Assembly: GCF_902705875.1 (NCBI RefSeq)
Contig: NZ_CACSIK010000001.1
Coordinates: 357,558-421,557, forward strand
Source of the DNA: Zhongshania aliphaticivorans
GTDB taxonomy: Bacteria > Pseudomonadota > Gammaproteobacteria > Pseudomonadales > Spongiibacteraceae
DNA: 64,000 nucleotides
Direction of reading: 5' to 3'
A program made the position numbers and the translations under genes. A model generated the notes under the pieces. That model did not search any database. It was not told the DNA's origin and saw only the letters and a list, made by a program, of their open reading frames with translations. This document shows, one piece after another, positions 30,347 through 40,797 of the stretch (the first letter of the stretch is position 1; the number at the start of each line of letters is the position of its first letter).

Positions 30347-31516
30347 ATGACTTCGGTAGATCGTTGGTTACTTCCGGACGGTGTTGAAGAGCTTTTGCCC
30401 GCGCAAGCGGCTCAAGTGGAAGCATTGCGTCGGCAACTTTTAGACCTTTATAAGCGCTGGGGCTATGAGCTGGTGATTCCGCCTATGTTGGAATACACCG
30501 AATCGTTACTGGTGGGCTTGGGTAGTGATATTGATTTGTTAACCTTTAGGGTGACTGATCAGTTAACGGGTCGAATGATGGGGCTGCGGGCGGATATTAC
30601 CCCTCAGGCTGCACGAATAGATGCCCATAGTCTGGGTCGTGAAGGCCCTGTCCGCTTATGTTATGCCGGTAGTGTTTTACACAGCAAGCCGAAAAAGCCT
30701 TTGGCGTCGCGCTCACCTATTCAATTGGGTGCGGAACTCTACGGTGATAATAGTCCAGCCAGTGACTTAGAAATTATTTGTTTGATGCTAGAAACCCTAC
30801 GTGTGGCGGGTCTTAATGGCATCACACTCGATACCGGCCACGTGGGAGTTTACCGCGCGGTTATAAAGGCGGCAGGGTTAAATGCCGAGCAAGAATCAAC
30901 GTATTTCGATATTCTGCAGCGTAAAGCCAAAACCGAGCTCTTAGAATTTGTTGCGGCATTATCTGTGGAAGACAAAGTCGCTGTGCATCTTTTAGCGCTT
31001 AATGAGCTACACGGTGATGCAGATGTGCTGGTAAAGGGACGGGAGGCTTTTGCTGACATTCCCGAGGCTATTAACGCCATTGCCAGTCTGGAACAATTAA
31101 CTGACGCATTGGCGCAGCGTATTCCTGATTTACAGTTTTATTTTGACCTTGCTGAATTGCGAGGCTACCACTACCACACAGGTGTGGTGTTTTCGGCGCT
31201 GGTACGTGAACACGGTCAGGCGCTGGCATCCGGTGGTCGCTACGATGATATTGGCGAGGTTTTTGGCCGAGCGCGTCCGGCTACGGGTTTCAGTATAGAT
31301 TTAAAAGCCCTATTGGGTTTGCTACCGCCAGTGACAGAAGCGGCGGCGATATTTGCGCCTTATGACCCAGGTTCAGCGCAGTGGCAGTTTGTTCAGTCAT
31401 TGCGTGAGTCTGGTGAGAAGGTGATTTGCGGCTTACCGGGGCAAGACGCCGATGCGGCATGTGACCGGGTAATTCGTAAAGAGAAAGAACAGTGGTGTGT
31501 AGTATCGCTGAATTAA
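30347..31516 (+). CDS. hisZ: ATP phosphoribosyltransferase regulatory subunit
   Basis: 389 residues resembling the catalytic domain of histidyl-tRNA synthetase but without a complete synthetase active site or anticodon domain. Motif 1/2-like segments include PPMLEYTESLL and GLRADITPQAAR. HisZ partners the short form of HisG in the first step of histidine synthesis. HisG is not in the window. The gene precedes purA, as in pseudomonads. Confidence 0.93.
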   Translation: MTSVDRWLLPDGVEELLPAQAAQVEALRRQLLDLYKRWGYELVIPPMLEYTESLLVGLGSDIDLLTFRVTDQLTGRMMGLRADITPQAARIDAHSLGREGPVRLCYAGSVLHSKPKKPLASRSPIQLGAELYGDNSPASDLEIICLMLETLRVAGLNGITLDTGHVGVYRAVIKAAGLNAEQESTYFDILQRKAKTELLEFVAALSVEDKVAVHLLALNELHGDADVLVKGREAFADIPEAINAIASLEQLTDALAQRIPDLQFYFDLAELRGYHYHTGVVFSALVREHGQALASGGRYDDIGEVFGRARPATGFSIDLKALLGLLPPVTEAAAIFAPYDPGSAQWQFVQSLRESGEKVICGLPGQDADAACDRVIRKEKEQWCVVSLN

Positions 31517-31548
31517 TTCGGCTCGGTGGTTGTGAGTCAGTGTATTAA

Positions 31549-32862
<1,314 letters not shown>

Positions 32863-32890
32863 TTATTCTGGATAGCGTGTCGTTGAAATT

Positions 32891-32920
32891 AAATACCGCT
32901 CTCGTTAGCGGTATTTTTTT
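32891..32920 (+). terminator. Rho-independent terminator after purA
   Basis: Perfect 10-bp stem AAATACCGCT/AGCGGTATTT with a CTCGTT loop, running into seven consecutive T. It lies 28 bases after the purA stop. Confidence 0.9.
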
Positions 32921-33146
32921 GCCTGCGGATTTGTTGAGGCGTTGCTAATTCAAGCGCAATGGCTGAAGTCTGCATTTTGTGTGGAATATCGTCGGGTATT
33001 TCCAGTAAATCCAAGTTGGTTTATCTGTTGCAACTGTAACAATTCTGAAACATAGCGTTCATATAGCTGTCACCAAGTCACCCTACCATACCCTTCATAA
33101 ATTCAATCCTAGAAAATCCTTAGAGTTGGTTTCGGAGATAGTCCTT

Positions 33147-34838
33147 ATGAAAAAGCTTTTTGCACTGACAGCAATGTCATCAGCGTTACTATTAGCAGCA
33201 TGTGGCGGTGGTGATATTAACCTAAGCCCAACTACTGTTGATAATAGCCAAGATAATAGCGTAGATAACAGCAATAGTGGCGGCGGTGTTTCAAATCCAT
33301 GTGCTTCTTACGTGGAAAATGGCTCAACTTTCCAGGGCCAAGTTGTTGGAGCTGATTGTTTCTACGCTGCTAGCTTTGTTAGTTCAACTAACCCAATTAC
33401 TGCAGATGAAGTGACTTTTGCCGCTATCTCAGGTGTGCACGAATTTGCTGACAGCCTTTTCATTGGTGAAGACGTAGATGCCCAAGACGCATTGGCGGGT
33501 ACACGTATTCCTCAGGAAGGTGAAGGCACTAAAATGAACATCGAAGCTGGTGTGACTATGGTGTTTAAACGCCCTGATAGTTATATCCGTATAGCGCGTG
33601 GCTCACAAATATTTGCAAACGGTACATCTGGTGCACCAATCATCTTTACAGCTGATGAAGACATCGATGGCACTGCAACTGAAGATGATCGCGGTCTTTG
33701 GGGTGGTTTCCAAATGAACGGTAATGGCATGAGTAACAAGTGTCATGACGGTACAGCAACGGGTTCAGGTAATGGCGCAGTTAGCGACTTCGACGCAACA
33801 GCCAATAACGTTCATAACTGTAACCAAGTTTCAGAAGGTCAGCCTGGCAGTTACGGCGGCAATAACAACGCTGAAAGCTCAGGTGTTATGGAATACGTAG
33901 TTGTTAAATACGCTGGATTTGAAGTTGTCGATGGCAGCGAGCTAAATGGTTTCACCTTTAACGGTGTAGGTAGCGGTACTACTTTAAGCTACTTACAGGC
34001 TTACACAACTAAAGATGATGGTTTTGAATTCTTTGGTGGTGCGGTAAATGCTGATCATTTAGTTGCGGTAAACGTGGGTGACGATTCAATCGATTACTCT
34101 GAAGGTTATAACGGCATGATTCAGTATGCTGTTGTTGTTCATACTTCTGGCTCTAACCGTTGTATCGAAGCAGATAACACTGGTGAAGGTCGTGGTGACG
34201 GTATTACACCAACTACGAATATGATCATTTCAAACATGACATGTATTACTACTGGTGTTGACTCTAACAATGGAACAAACGCTACTTCTAAGGGTGATTC
34301 TGAAGGCGTATTGTTCCGTGAAGGTGCATTTTTCCAAATGTACAACTCTGTCGTAACGTCTAACGCAGTTGACATGGAAAGTAATGAGTGTTTTGAGCTA
34401 GATAACACCGAAGGTCCAGAAACAATTGAAGCGGCCAAAACCGAAGTGAGCAAAGCAAGCAGTAATGTAATTGCCTGTGGGGAAGCACTTAAAACAAGTA
34501 ATGCAACGGATAGTTTTGATCTTGAAAGCTGGTTATCAGGTGGCGGTGAAAATGCAGATACTCCGGTAAATGGCAATGAGAATAACGTTGTTCTAACTGG
34601 TGCGGATGTTCCTTCTACAAGCTTGATTGTTGGCGGTGTGGGTACACGTGGTTACCTAGTTGAAGAAAGCCTGACTGATGCAGCAGGTACAGTGATCTTT
34701 GACCAAGCTACACAGTTGACTGATGTTTCAGCAATCGATGCTTACTTTGAAAATCCTACTTACATTGGCGGTGCGAATGCTGGTGATGATTGGTTGTCTG
34801 GTTGGACTGTAGGCCTAAGCGCTCCACTAGTTCCCTAA
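33147..34838 (+). CDS. Large secreted lipoprotein, probable partner of a TonB-dependent receptor
   Basis: 563 residues from the ATG at 33147. An earlier in-frame GTG-type start would place seven residues before the signal peptide. The lipobox is LAAC with the lipidated Cys19, then an Asn/Ser/Gly-rich linker. The body is rich in Gly, Asn and Thr with short beta-strand-like repeats (YVVVKYAGFEVVDG, NGFTFNGVGSGTTLSYLQ), suggesting a right-handed beta-helix. Four Cys near residues 202-232 and others later could form disulfides. It is followed by a TonB-dependent receptor gene on the same strand. I do not know a named function; capture or presentation of a nutrient at the surface is inferred. Confidence 0.75.
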   Translation: MKKLFALTAMSSALLLAACGGGDINLSPTTVDNSQDNSVDNSNSGGGVSNPCASYVENGSTFQGQVVGADCFYAASFVSSTNPITADEVTFAAISGVHEFADSLFIGEDVDAQDALAGTRIPQEGEGTKMNIEAGVTMVFKRPDSYIRIARGSQIFANGTSGAPIIFTADEDIDGTATEDDRGLWGGFQMNGNGMSNKCHDGTATGSGNGAVSDFDATANNVHNCNQVSEGQPGSYGGNNNAESSGVMEYVVVKYAGFEVVDGSELNGFTFNGVGSGTTLSYLQAYTTKDDGFEFFGGAVNADHLVAVNVGDDSIDYSEGYNGMIQYAVVVHTSGSNRCIEADNTGEGRGDGITPTTNMIISNMTCITTGVDSNNGTNATSKGDSEGVLFREGAFFQMYNSVVTSNAVDMESNECFELDNTEGPETIEAAKTEVSKASSNVIACGEALKTSNATDSFDLESWLSGGGENADTPVNGNENNVVLTGADVPSTSLIVGGVGTRGYLVEESLTDAAGTVIFDQATQLTDVSAIDAYFENPTYIGGANAGDDWLSGWTVGLSAPLVP

Positions 34839-34864
34839 GTAACTTCACTATCCCCCGAAAGGGC

Positions 34865-34939
34865 GCGGGCCTAACTAAATTAGATAAGGCCCGCAAGAAT
34901 AGAAAGCGCTAGAACGCCCTCCATTCGAGAGGGCATTTT
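34865..34939 (+). terminator. Two-hairpin leader between lipoprotein and receptor genes
   Basis: The first hairpin is GCGGGCCT/AGGCCCGC (34865-34872 with 34887-34894, 14-base loop). The second is GCCCTC/GAGGGC (34916-34921 with 34929-34934) followed by ATTTTCC, which looks like a modest intrinsic terminator. Only 11 bases separate its end from the AGGA (34951-34954) of the receptor gene, so receptor mRNA has to pass through it. Confidence 0.6.
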
Positions 34940-34962
34940 CCTGAGCACTTAGGATCATGATT

Positions 34963-37602
34963 ATGCTAACTAAACAATTTGCGCGGAAGCAGCTTTCTTT
35001 AGCTGTAGCATTGGCGACCACTGGGATGGTGTCGAATGCTATAGCTCAAGAGGCAGTGCCGGAGCAAAGTGAGCAGTTCTCGCCATCTTCGTTGGAAGAG
35101 GTTGTAGTAGTTGGACGCCTACAAAGCGTTGCAGCCTCTCTTGATGATGAGCGGTTAGAATTACCTTACTCTGCAGATTTTCTTGGCTTTGAAGCCATTT
35201 CTAGAGCTGGTGATAGCACCATCGGCGCGGCTTTACGTCGTGTTACTGGTGTGACACTGGTTGATAATAAGTTTATATACATACGTGGTTTAGGTGAGCG
35301 TTACAGTAACGTTACTGTTAACGGGGCGGCAGTGCCTTCACCAGACTTAGCACGTAGTGTTATTCCTCTTGATTTATTTCCTTCTAGTATCGTTGAATCG
35401 CTAAAAGTTCAAAAATCATGGGGGCCAGAGTTGCCTGCTAATTTTGGCGGCGGTGCTATTGATATTCGTACCCGTAGTGTACCTTCTGGGCCTGTTGCCT
35501 CGGTTAGTATCGGTAAGGGAATGAATACCGAGAGTAAAGATGGTTTAGCCCATTTAGATAATTCAGGTTCAATGCCGCAGGCGATTAAAGATGCAATTGG
35601 CCGCTATAAAGGTGACTTAACCTCAAGTAATATTTATGACATTGAAGTTGCTGAAGGTAACGCCATTACTCGTGACGAAGCCGAGCAAATCCAACGTAAC
35701 TTAATACTGTCTTTAAACCGCAAAGTGGCTATGAGTCAAGATAGTTTGGATCGTGACCGTGATCTAAAAGTCGATCTTGGCAATGCTTGGGATGTAAGCG
35801 ATGCTTTAGTGCTGGGCGCATCAGTTAGTGCGGCTTACGATGATGAGTATCGTAATAAGGATCAAACTAAGCGCAGTATTGGTAGCCCCGAGACGAGTTT
35901 TTCAGAATCTCAGCGTACGGTTTATGAAGAGCGTAAGACTATTGCTGTGGTGCTGGGGGCAGAATATGCCGATGATAACTCTGTTCAGCTAAGTCATTAC
36001 CTTATTAAAAATCATCAAGACGAAGCGCGTTATACAGAAGGTTATAGTAATAACAACCAGGTGTCTGATGATCGCCCTGATGTTGATTATGTAACTCGCA
36101 AGGAAGAGCGTGAGCTTGAATTGACGCAGATATCAGGTAGTCATCGTCTTGGTGAGTTCTCGCCTCTTTCTGCGTTAGAGATGCTGAGTCTAGATTGGTT
36201 TTACTCGGATGCACAAGCAACGACGGAAGTACCAAGTGGTGCTAGTTTTGTTGGTACAATTGATCGTACGACTGACCCAGAAACCCCCTTTATTTCTCAA
36301 TCTGCGTCTTCAGGACAGTTTGCCTTTTTGTCTTTAGAAGATAACGTAGAAAGCTGGGGTGGGCGAGCGGAGCTTCCCATTGATATTGATGGTCGTGAGC
36401 TTGTCGTCTCTGGTGGTTGGTGGAACTCAGAAAAGTCCCGTGAATACTTAGGCTACACAGTCAATGTTGGTACGAATGCAACTGTGGGAACGCCGCAGTC
36501 TGTATTCTCAGATGACCGAATTAATGACTTAAATAATACCTTTGATATTACTCTTGGTACCGGTTTTGGTAACGAAAGTTACGTTGCTGGTCAAAAGATT
36601 GGCGCATTTTTTGGTGGTCTTGATTTCCGGATGACTGAAGAATGGCGAGTCACGGTAGGTGCACGCTGGGAAGAATATCAACAAGCGGTACTGCCGGTTA
36701 ACTTGCTTGATTTTACAGGTGTATTTAATCAGCAGCTGGCTCAGCAATTGCAAGACCCTGATCAAACATTTGCTATTCAGAATGACGATATTTACTCAAG
36801 CTTTGCGCTTACTTATTCAGGCTATAACTTTTTAGCATCTGAAGAGTTTCAAGTTCGCTTTAGTGTGAGTGAAACTGTTGTGCGTCCTGATCTTCGTGAA
36901 TTGGCAGATGTCGCTTATATTGACCCTGAGTTAAGTGTGCGTGTATTTGGTAATCCGGCTTTGGAATCTACACAGATACGCAACTTTGATTTGCGCGGTG
37001 AATTCTATTATGAGGGCGGCGATAACTTCACAGTTTCGTTGTTCTATAAAGATTTAGAGTTGCCGATTGAACAGGTTGAAGGCGCAGGTTCAGATGATGA
37101 CACGGTACTAACATACCTAAATGGCGATAGCGGTGAGATATACGGTATTGAATTTGAAGGTTTAAAAACCTTGCCAGCAGGTTTGTTCTTGTCCGGTAAT
37201 GTGACGGTGAGTGATTCTGAAATAACCATCACAACTAATAATGAAGTCACCAATACTGAACGTCGTTTGACGGGGCATTCTAAATACGTGGTTAATGCTT
37301 CTCTAGGCTACGATTCGCCAGATGAAAAGCATAGTGCTTCTCTACTATACAATGTGTCTAGTGAACGTATCTTTTTTGCCGGTACGTCGGGTAACGATGA
37401 TGCATTTGAACAGCCATTTGGTTCTTTGGATGTGATTTATAATTATTACCCTACTGAAACTTTGTCGTTGAAAGTGAAGGTCTCGAATCTATTAGATTCT
37501 AGTCGTGAATTTGAACAGCAGAACAGTAGTGGAACTAATGTAAAAATTCTTGAGCAAGACGTGGGCAGAAGTATTGGCCTTAACTTAAGCTGGAAGTATT
37601 AA
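34963..37602 (+). CDS. TonB-dependent outer-membrane receptor
   Basis: 879 residues from the ATG at 34963, chosen because AGGA lies eight bases upstream; an ATG two codons earlier has spacing of only two. Signal peptide at about 1-28, TonB-box-like LEEVVVVGR at about residue 46, plug domain (GAALRRVTGVTLVDN, YIRGLGERYSNVTVNG), then the 22-strand barrel ending in the aromatic C-terminus SWKY. The plug is of the kind found in large nutrient receptors with unknown ligand. The paired upstream lipoprotein suggests a surface-exposed lid or binding partner. Confidence 0.88.
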   Translation: MLTKQFARKQLSLAVALATTGMVSNAIAQEAVPEQSEQFSPSSLEEVVVVGRLQSVAASLDDERLELPYSADFLGFEAISRAGDSTIGAALRRVTGVTLVDNKFIYIRGLGERYSNVTVNGAAVPSPDLARSVIPLDLFPSSIVESLKVQKSWGPELPANFGGGAIDIRTRSVPSGPVASVSIGKGMNTESKDGLAHLDNSGSMPQAIKDAIGRYKGDLTSSNIYDIEVAEGNAITRDEAEQIQRNLILSLNRKVAMSQDSLDRDRDLKVDLGNAWDVSDALVLGASVSAAYDDEYRNKDQTKRSIGSPETSFSESQRTVYEERKTIAVVLGAEYADDNSVQLSHYLIKNHQDEARYTEGYSNNNQVSDDRPDVDYVTRKEERELELTQISGSHRLGEFSPLSALEMLSLDWFYSDAQATTEVPSGASFVGTIDRTTDPETPFISQSASSGQFAFLSLEDNVESWGGRAELPIDIDGRELVVSGGWWNSEKSREYLGYTVNVGTNATVGTPQSVFSDDRINDLNNTFDITLGTGFGNESYVAGQKIGAFFGGLDFRMTEEWRVTVGARWEEYQQAVLPVNLLDFTGVFNQQLAQQLQDPDQTFAIQNDDIYSSFALTYSGYNFLASEEFQVRFSVSETVVRPDLRELADVAYIDPELSVRVFGNPALESTQIRNFDLRGEFYYEGGDNFTVSLFYKDLELPIEQVEGAGSDDDTVLTYLNGDSGEIYGIEFEGLKTLPAGLFLSGNVTVSDSEITITTNNEVTNTERRLTGHSKYVVNASLGYDSPDEKHSASLLYNVSSERIFFAGTSGNDDAFEQPFGSLDVIYNYYPTETLSLKVKVSNLLDSSREFEQQNSSGTNVKILEQDVGRSIGLNLSWKY

Positions 37603-37644
37603 TGGATTAGTTTTATAGGTAATAAGTAAAAGGATTTACTGAAT

Positions 37645-37668
37645 AGGGCGCCGTGAGGCGCCTTTTTT
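37645..37668. terminator. Terminator after the receptor gene
   Basis: Stem GGCGCC/GGCGCC (37647-37652 with 37657-37662) around a GTGA tetraloop, followed by six T. It lies 5 bp from the stop of the convergent TPR gene, so it may also affect that transcript. Confidence 0.85.
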
Positions 37669-37673
37669 ATTGC

Positions 37674-38801
37674 TTAATTTGATTGTAATTTCAATCTACT
37701 TGCCTTGTCAGAAAACTGTTGTGCGCGTACTAACTTTCCTTGTCTAAAATAAATTAAAGAGGCAAACCGATAGAAACGGTATTCCTTTTTGTCTAAGCGA
37801 ATTGCTTGTTGTATGAGATCAAGTGCTTTGTCAAAGTCGCCAGTTTCGTATTCGGCCTTAGCGCGGCTATATAGCCAGAAGGGGTTCTTTTTACGGAAGC
37901 GTTCGGTAATTTTTTCTAGTGTTCGCGCTTTATCTTTTTGCCCTTGCTCTCTATATAGACGGCTTAAACTACTCATTGCCACCTGGTCGCTAGGGTTTAG
38001 CGTTAGCGCCTGACGATAAGCGGTTTCGGCGTCGACGTTACGCTCTTTACGTCGTAAAAGGGTGCCAAGGTTTCCCCAAATATGGCTGGCTCTCGGATCG
38101 AAATAAAGCGCCCGCTGAAAATAGAGAAGCGCTTTGTCGTTATTGCCTGTATTCATAAATTCGGCACCACGATTGTTATAAAACTGTGCTGCCGCTTCTT
38201 GCTCTGAAACAAGGTGCTGTGGATAGTGATATTCGTAATTGTCGACACTTAGATCGACAACTTCTTTATCGTCATTGCCAAAATCAACAACGGCATTGAT
38301 ATGTTTGTAAAACACCATGCTATTGTCGGTGATCATGTCCCAGCTAGGGGGTATCGTTACTTCGTTGTAGTAAACGTTGAGGTTTGCCTCACGAGCTAAT
38401 GCAATAAATAACGAAGTAAGAGACAGGCAGTTACCTGTGCGTTGTAAAAAGGTATCGGCAGCGTTGAGGGTAATACCGGGATCGTATTTTAGGCCTAGCT
38501 GAGAGGGCCTTACCATACTATCTAATAAATAAGTTAGCCGTGACCGTGGGGATAAGGCGGCAGGAACATGTTCGTGCACAAATTGACGCATTTGCTCATT
38601 TAGTTCAAGAATGTTTTCTTCAGGATAAAGACTGATGTCAATAGGGTTCTTGTTTTGCTCGGTGCTTAACAATGCCTCAATTTGACTGCTTTTTGGTGGG
38701 GCAATATTAATAGATGCTGTGCTGATTGTGTCCACACTGCTGCAGGCAGCTAAGCTGCTTAAAATGGCTACGGCAATGATGTTTTTTGAGAATACTGGCA
38801 T
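37674..38801 (-). CDS. TPR lipoprotein with transglutaminase-like N-terminal region
   Basis: 375 residues. Signal peptide with lipobox LAAC, lipidated Cys20. Residues about 90-200 resemble the transglutaminase-like superfamily: FLQRTGNCLSLTSLFIALAREANL has the Cys-containing helix, and a His (MVFYKHINAVVDFG) follows. Residues about 205-370 hold four to five TPR motifs (NNKALLYFQRALYFDPRASHIW, NVDAETAYRQALTLNPSDQ). It is presumably a periplasm-facing lipoprotein. Whether it is a protease, a crosslinker or only a binding scaffold cannot be told. It is convergent with the receptor gene. Confidence 0.75.
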   Translation of the reverse strand: MPVFSKNIIAVAILSSLAACSSVDTISTASINIAPPKSSQIEALLSTEQNKNPIDISLYPEENILELNEQMRQFVHEHVPAALSPRSRLTYLLDSMVRPSQLGLKYDPGITLNAADTFLQRTGNCLSLTSLFIALAREANLNVYYNEVTIPPSWDMITDNSMVFYKHINAVVDFGNDDKEVVDLSVDNYEYHYPQHLVSEQEAAAQFYNNRGAEFMNTGNNDKALLYFQRALYFDPRASHIWGNLGTLLRRKERNVDAETAYRQALTLNPSDQVAMSSLSRLYREQGQKDKARTLEKITERFRKKNPFWLYSRAKAEYETGDFDKALDLIQQAIRLDKKEYRFYRFASLIYFRQGKLVRAQQFSDKASRLKLQSN

Positions 38802-38840
38802 TTTTTATTACTGCTTATTTATTAAAGACAATAGTACAAC

Positions 38841-38871
38841 GACCTTATAGGTTGCGCTGTTCCTATAGGTC
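38841..38871. promoter_or_regulatory. Inverted repeat upstream of the TPR lipoprotein gene
   Basis: GACC-t-TATAGG (38841-38851) pairs with CCTATAGGTC (38862-38871) over a 10-base spacer: ten pairs with one bulged T. It lies 40-70 bp upstream of the minus-strand start at 38801. It could be an operator or a 5' leader hairpin. There is no U-run. The rest of 38802-39146 shows no gene. Confidence 0.4.
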
Positions 38872-39146
38872 TAACTATAGACTGAATATGCTGGGTAATC
38901 TTGTTTGGAAAACAATAAATTTGCCTAATTGATGTAGAAAATGTATCAGCATAGAAACTATCTTGGGTTTGGTAATTAACTTGCCTTATTTGCAGTGTGT
39001 TTGCTTGGGTATGTCAAATATTAGTTGATTTGTGTCAAAGAGCAGCTATAGCTGAGGTGTTACGATAACTGTAGAAAGTAACGGCTGCGATTGTCAGTTA
39101 TGTCTAATATTTAAATGATAAATTTTCAGTGTGAGAGGGTCGTGTT

Positions 39147-39584
39147 ATGGAAAGTCTGCCACATCAGTATTCAGTCTCCGTCAATGCAGAAAAAGAAAAT
39201 GAACTAGAGACCACTGCGCCACATTTGCCCACCTTATTGGTGGCACCTCCGAGTCAATTTGATGGTCCCGGTGATAAATGGTCACCTGAAGAGTTGTTAT
39301 TGGCCGCAGTGGCTAATTGTTATGTCTTATCCTTTCGGACTGTTGCTGGTATAGCAAAGTTGGACTGGTTACATATTGAGTGCACGACAGACGGCGTTCT
39401 CAATAAGGTTGAGAGAAATATGCTGTTTACAGATATTGTGACGAAGGTGACATTGATAGTGGCAGAAGAAAGTCTGCGCCCTAAGGCCGAAAAGTTACTT
39501 AAGAAGGCAGAGCAAGTTTGCCTTGTGAGTAACTCCCTGCTATCCACAAAACACCTTGAAATAGAGGTTGTGGTTGGTGGTTAG
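39147..39584 (+). CDS. OsmC/Ohr family protein
   Basis: 145 residues. The two redox cysteines expected in this family are in VANCYVLSF (about residue 59) and EQVCLVSNSL (about residue 125). The pattern GDKWSPEELLLAAVANCY is the standard OsmC signature. Members reduce organic hydroperoxides or have unassigned thiol chemistry. The gene stands alone with GAGAGGG upstream of the ATG. Confidence 0.88.
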   Translation: MESLPHQYSVSVNAEKENELETTAPHLPTLLVAPPSQFDGPGDKWSPEELLLAAVANCYVLSFRTVAGIAKLDWLHIECTTDGVLNKVERNMLFTDIVTKVTLIVAEESLRPKAEKLLKKAEQVCLVSNSLLSTKHLEIEVVVGG

Positions 39585-39689
39585 GCTTATTTTACTCCAA
39601 GTTAGGTCTGGTGCTTATTTGTCCTTGCTGGAAGTGAGAAAAGGCCCACGGCGTATTTTGTCTAGTTAACGCCGTAGGCTATTTACCCC

Positions 39690-40667
39690 TTATTTATGTT
39701 TGGCTAAAGCGGCGTGGTACTCTTCAATTAATGTAGAAACCAGTTCAGCCGTAGTGGGAATATTGTCGATAGCCCCAACACCTTGGCCGGCAGACCAAAT
39801 TTGTTTCCATGCGCCACCGGCTTTTTCTCCCGCTTTATTATCTGCGTCTACTTCTAACTCCTGACCAAAATCGATATCCGTTTTGGGAGCGAGATTATTG
39901 GGATCTAGCCCGGCTTGCTCAATACTGGGTTTAAGGAAGTTGGCATAAACACCAGATATATTGGGTGTATAGATAATATCGCTAGACTGGGAGCTAGCAA
40001 TCATCGATTTGTAATCTTCTTGAACAAGGCTTTCTTGAGTGTTTATGAAGCGAGTCCCCATATAGGCAAGGTCAGCGCCCATAACTTGCGCTGCAGCGAT
40101 GTCACTGCCTTTTGAAATTGCGCCGGCGAGAAGCAAGGTTTTGTCGAAAAAGGCTCTTATTTCGGCTACTAAAGCGAAGGGGTTGGTGGTGCCTGCATGG
40201 CCACCGGCGCCGGCACATACAGCAATCAGACCATCAACGCCGGCATCGGCTGCTTTACGTGCGTGACGGGCGTTAATAACGTCGTGAAATACCACGCCAC
40301 CGTAACCATGAACAGCATCAATGACAGATTTAACAGCGCCTAAAGATGTAATGATGATCGGAACTTTATGCTTTACGCACAGTGCTAAGTCAGCTTCTAA
40401 ACGCGGGTTGGTTTTATGTACTATTAAGTTAACCGCAAACGGTGCAGCCTTTTTACCGGTACTGGCTTCAAATTCACTCAATGCACTGTTGATGGTATTT
40501 AACCAGTCTTCAAAGCCATCGCTAGTACGCTGATTAAGTGCTGGGAATGTCCCTACCATGCCAGCTTTGCAGGTTTCTATGACAAGTTCAGGGCCTGAAG
40601 CTAGAAACATGGGGGCGGCAACGGCGGGCAATTGCAATTTATTTTCTAATAGCTCGGGTAGTGCCAT
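39690..40667 (-). CDS. Nitronate monooxygenase-like flavoprotein
   Basis: 325 residues, TIM-barrel FMN enzyme of the nitronate monooxygenase/2-nitropropane dioxygenase type. Signatures are AAPMFLASGPELV near the N-terminus, the phosphate/active-site region CAGAGGHAGTTNP and GADLAYMGTRF. It oxidises nitronates or related acids with O2 using FMN. Related proteins include enoyl reductases (FabK), but FabK lacks the GGHxG context seen here. It is divergent from an AraC-type regulator, which may control it. Confidence 0.85.
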   Translation of the reverse strand: MALPELLENKLQLPAVAAPMFLASGPELVIETCKAGMVGTFPALNQRTSDGFEDWLNTINSALSEFEASTGKKAAPFAVNLIVHKTNPRLEADLALCVKHKVPIIITSLGAVKSVIDAVHGYGGVVFHDVINARHARKAADAGVDGLIAVCAGAGGHAGTTNPFALVAEIRAFFDKTLLLAGAISKGSDIAAAQVMGADLAYMGTRFINTQESLVQEDYKSMIASSQSSDIIYTPNISGVYANFLKPSIEQAGLDPNNLAPKTDIDFGQELEVDADNKAGEKAGGAWKQIWSAGQGVGAIDNIPTTAELVSTLIEEYHAALAKHK

Positions 40668-40744
40668 GGCTGTGCTTCTCTTTATAGTGGGTTTGATTGC
40701 TTATTACTTTAAGTATTTGGCCTTGCTTATTAAAGTGTCGACAT

Positions 40745-40770
40745 TGACATTATTTGTGCTGATAATGACA
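40745..40770. promoter_or_regulatory. Near-palindromic candidate operator between the monooxygenase and its divergent regulator
   Basis: TGACATTAT-N8-ATAATGACA: eight of nine positions are symmetric. It lies 75 bp upstream of the monooxygenase start and 28 bp upstream of the regulator start. A TTGACA hexamer overlaps its left arm. An operator role is inferred from position and symmetry only. Confidence 0.4.
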
Positions 40771-40797
40771 AATACCAGAAGTTGCTAAGAGTTTGTA

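Noticed and set aside
34139..34576. 145-codon minus-strand ORF
   Set aside because: Antisense to the lipoprotein gene; Ser/Leu-rich shadow with no plausible start signal.
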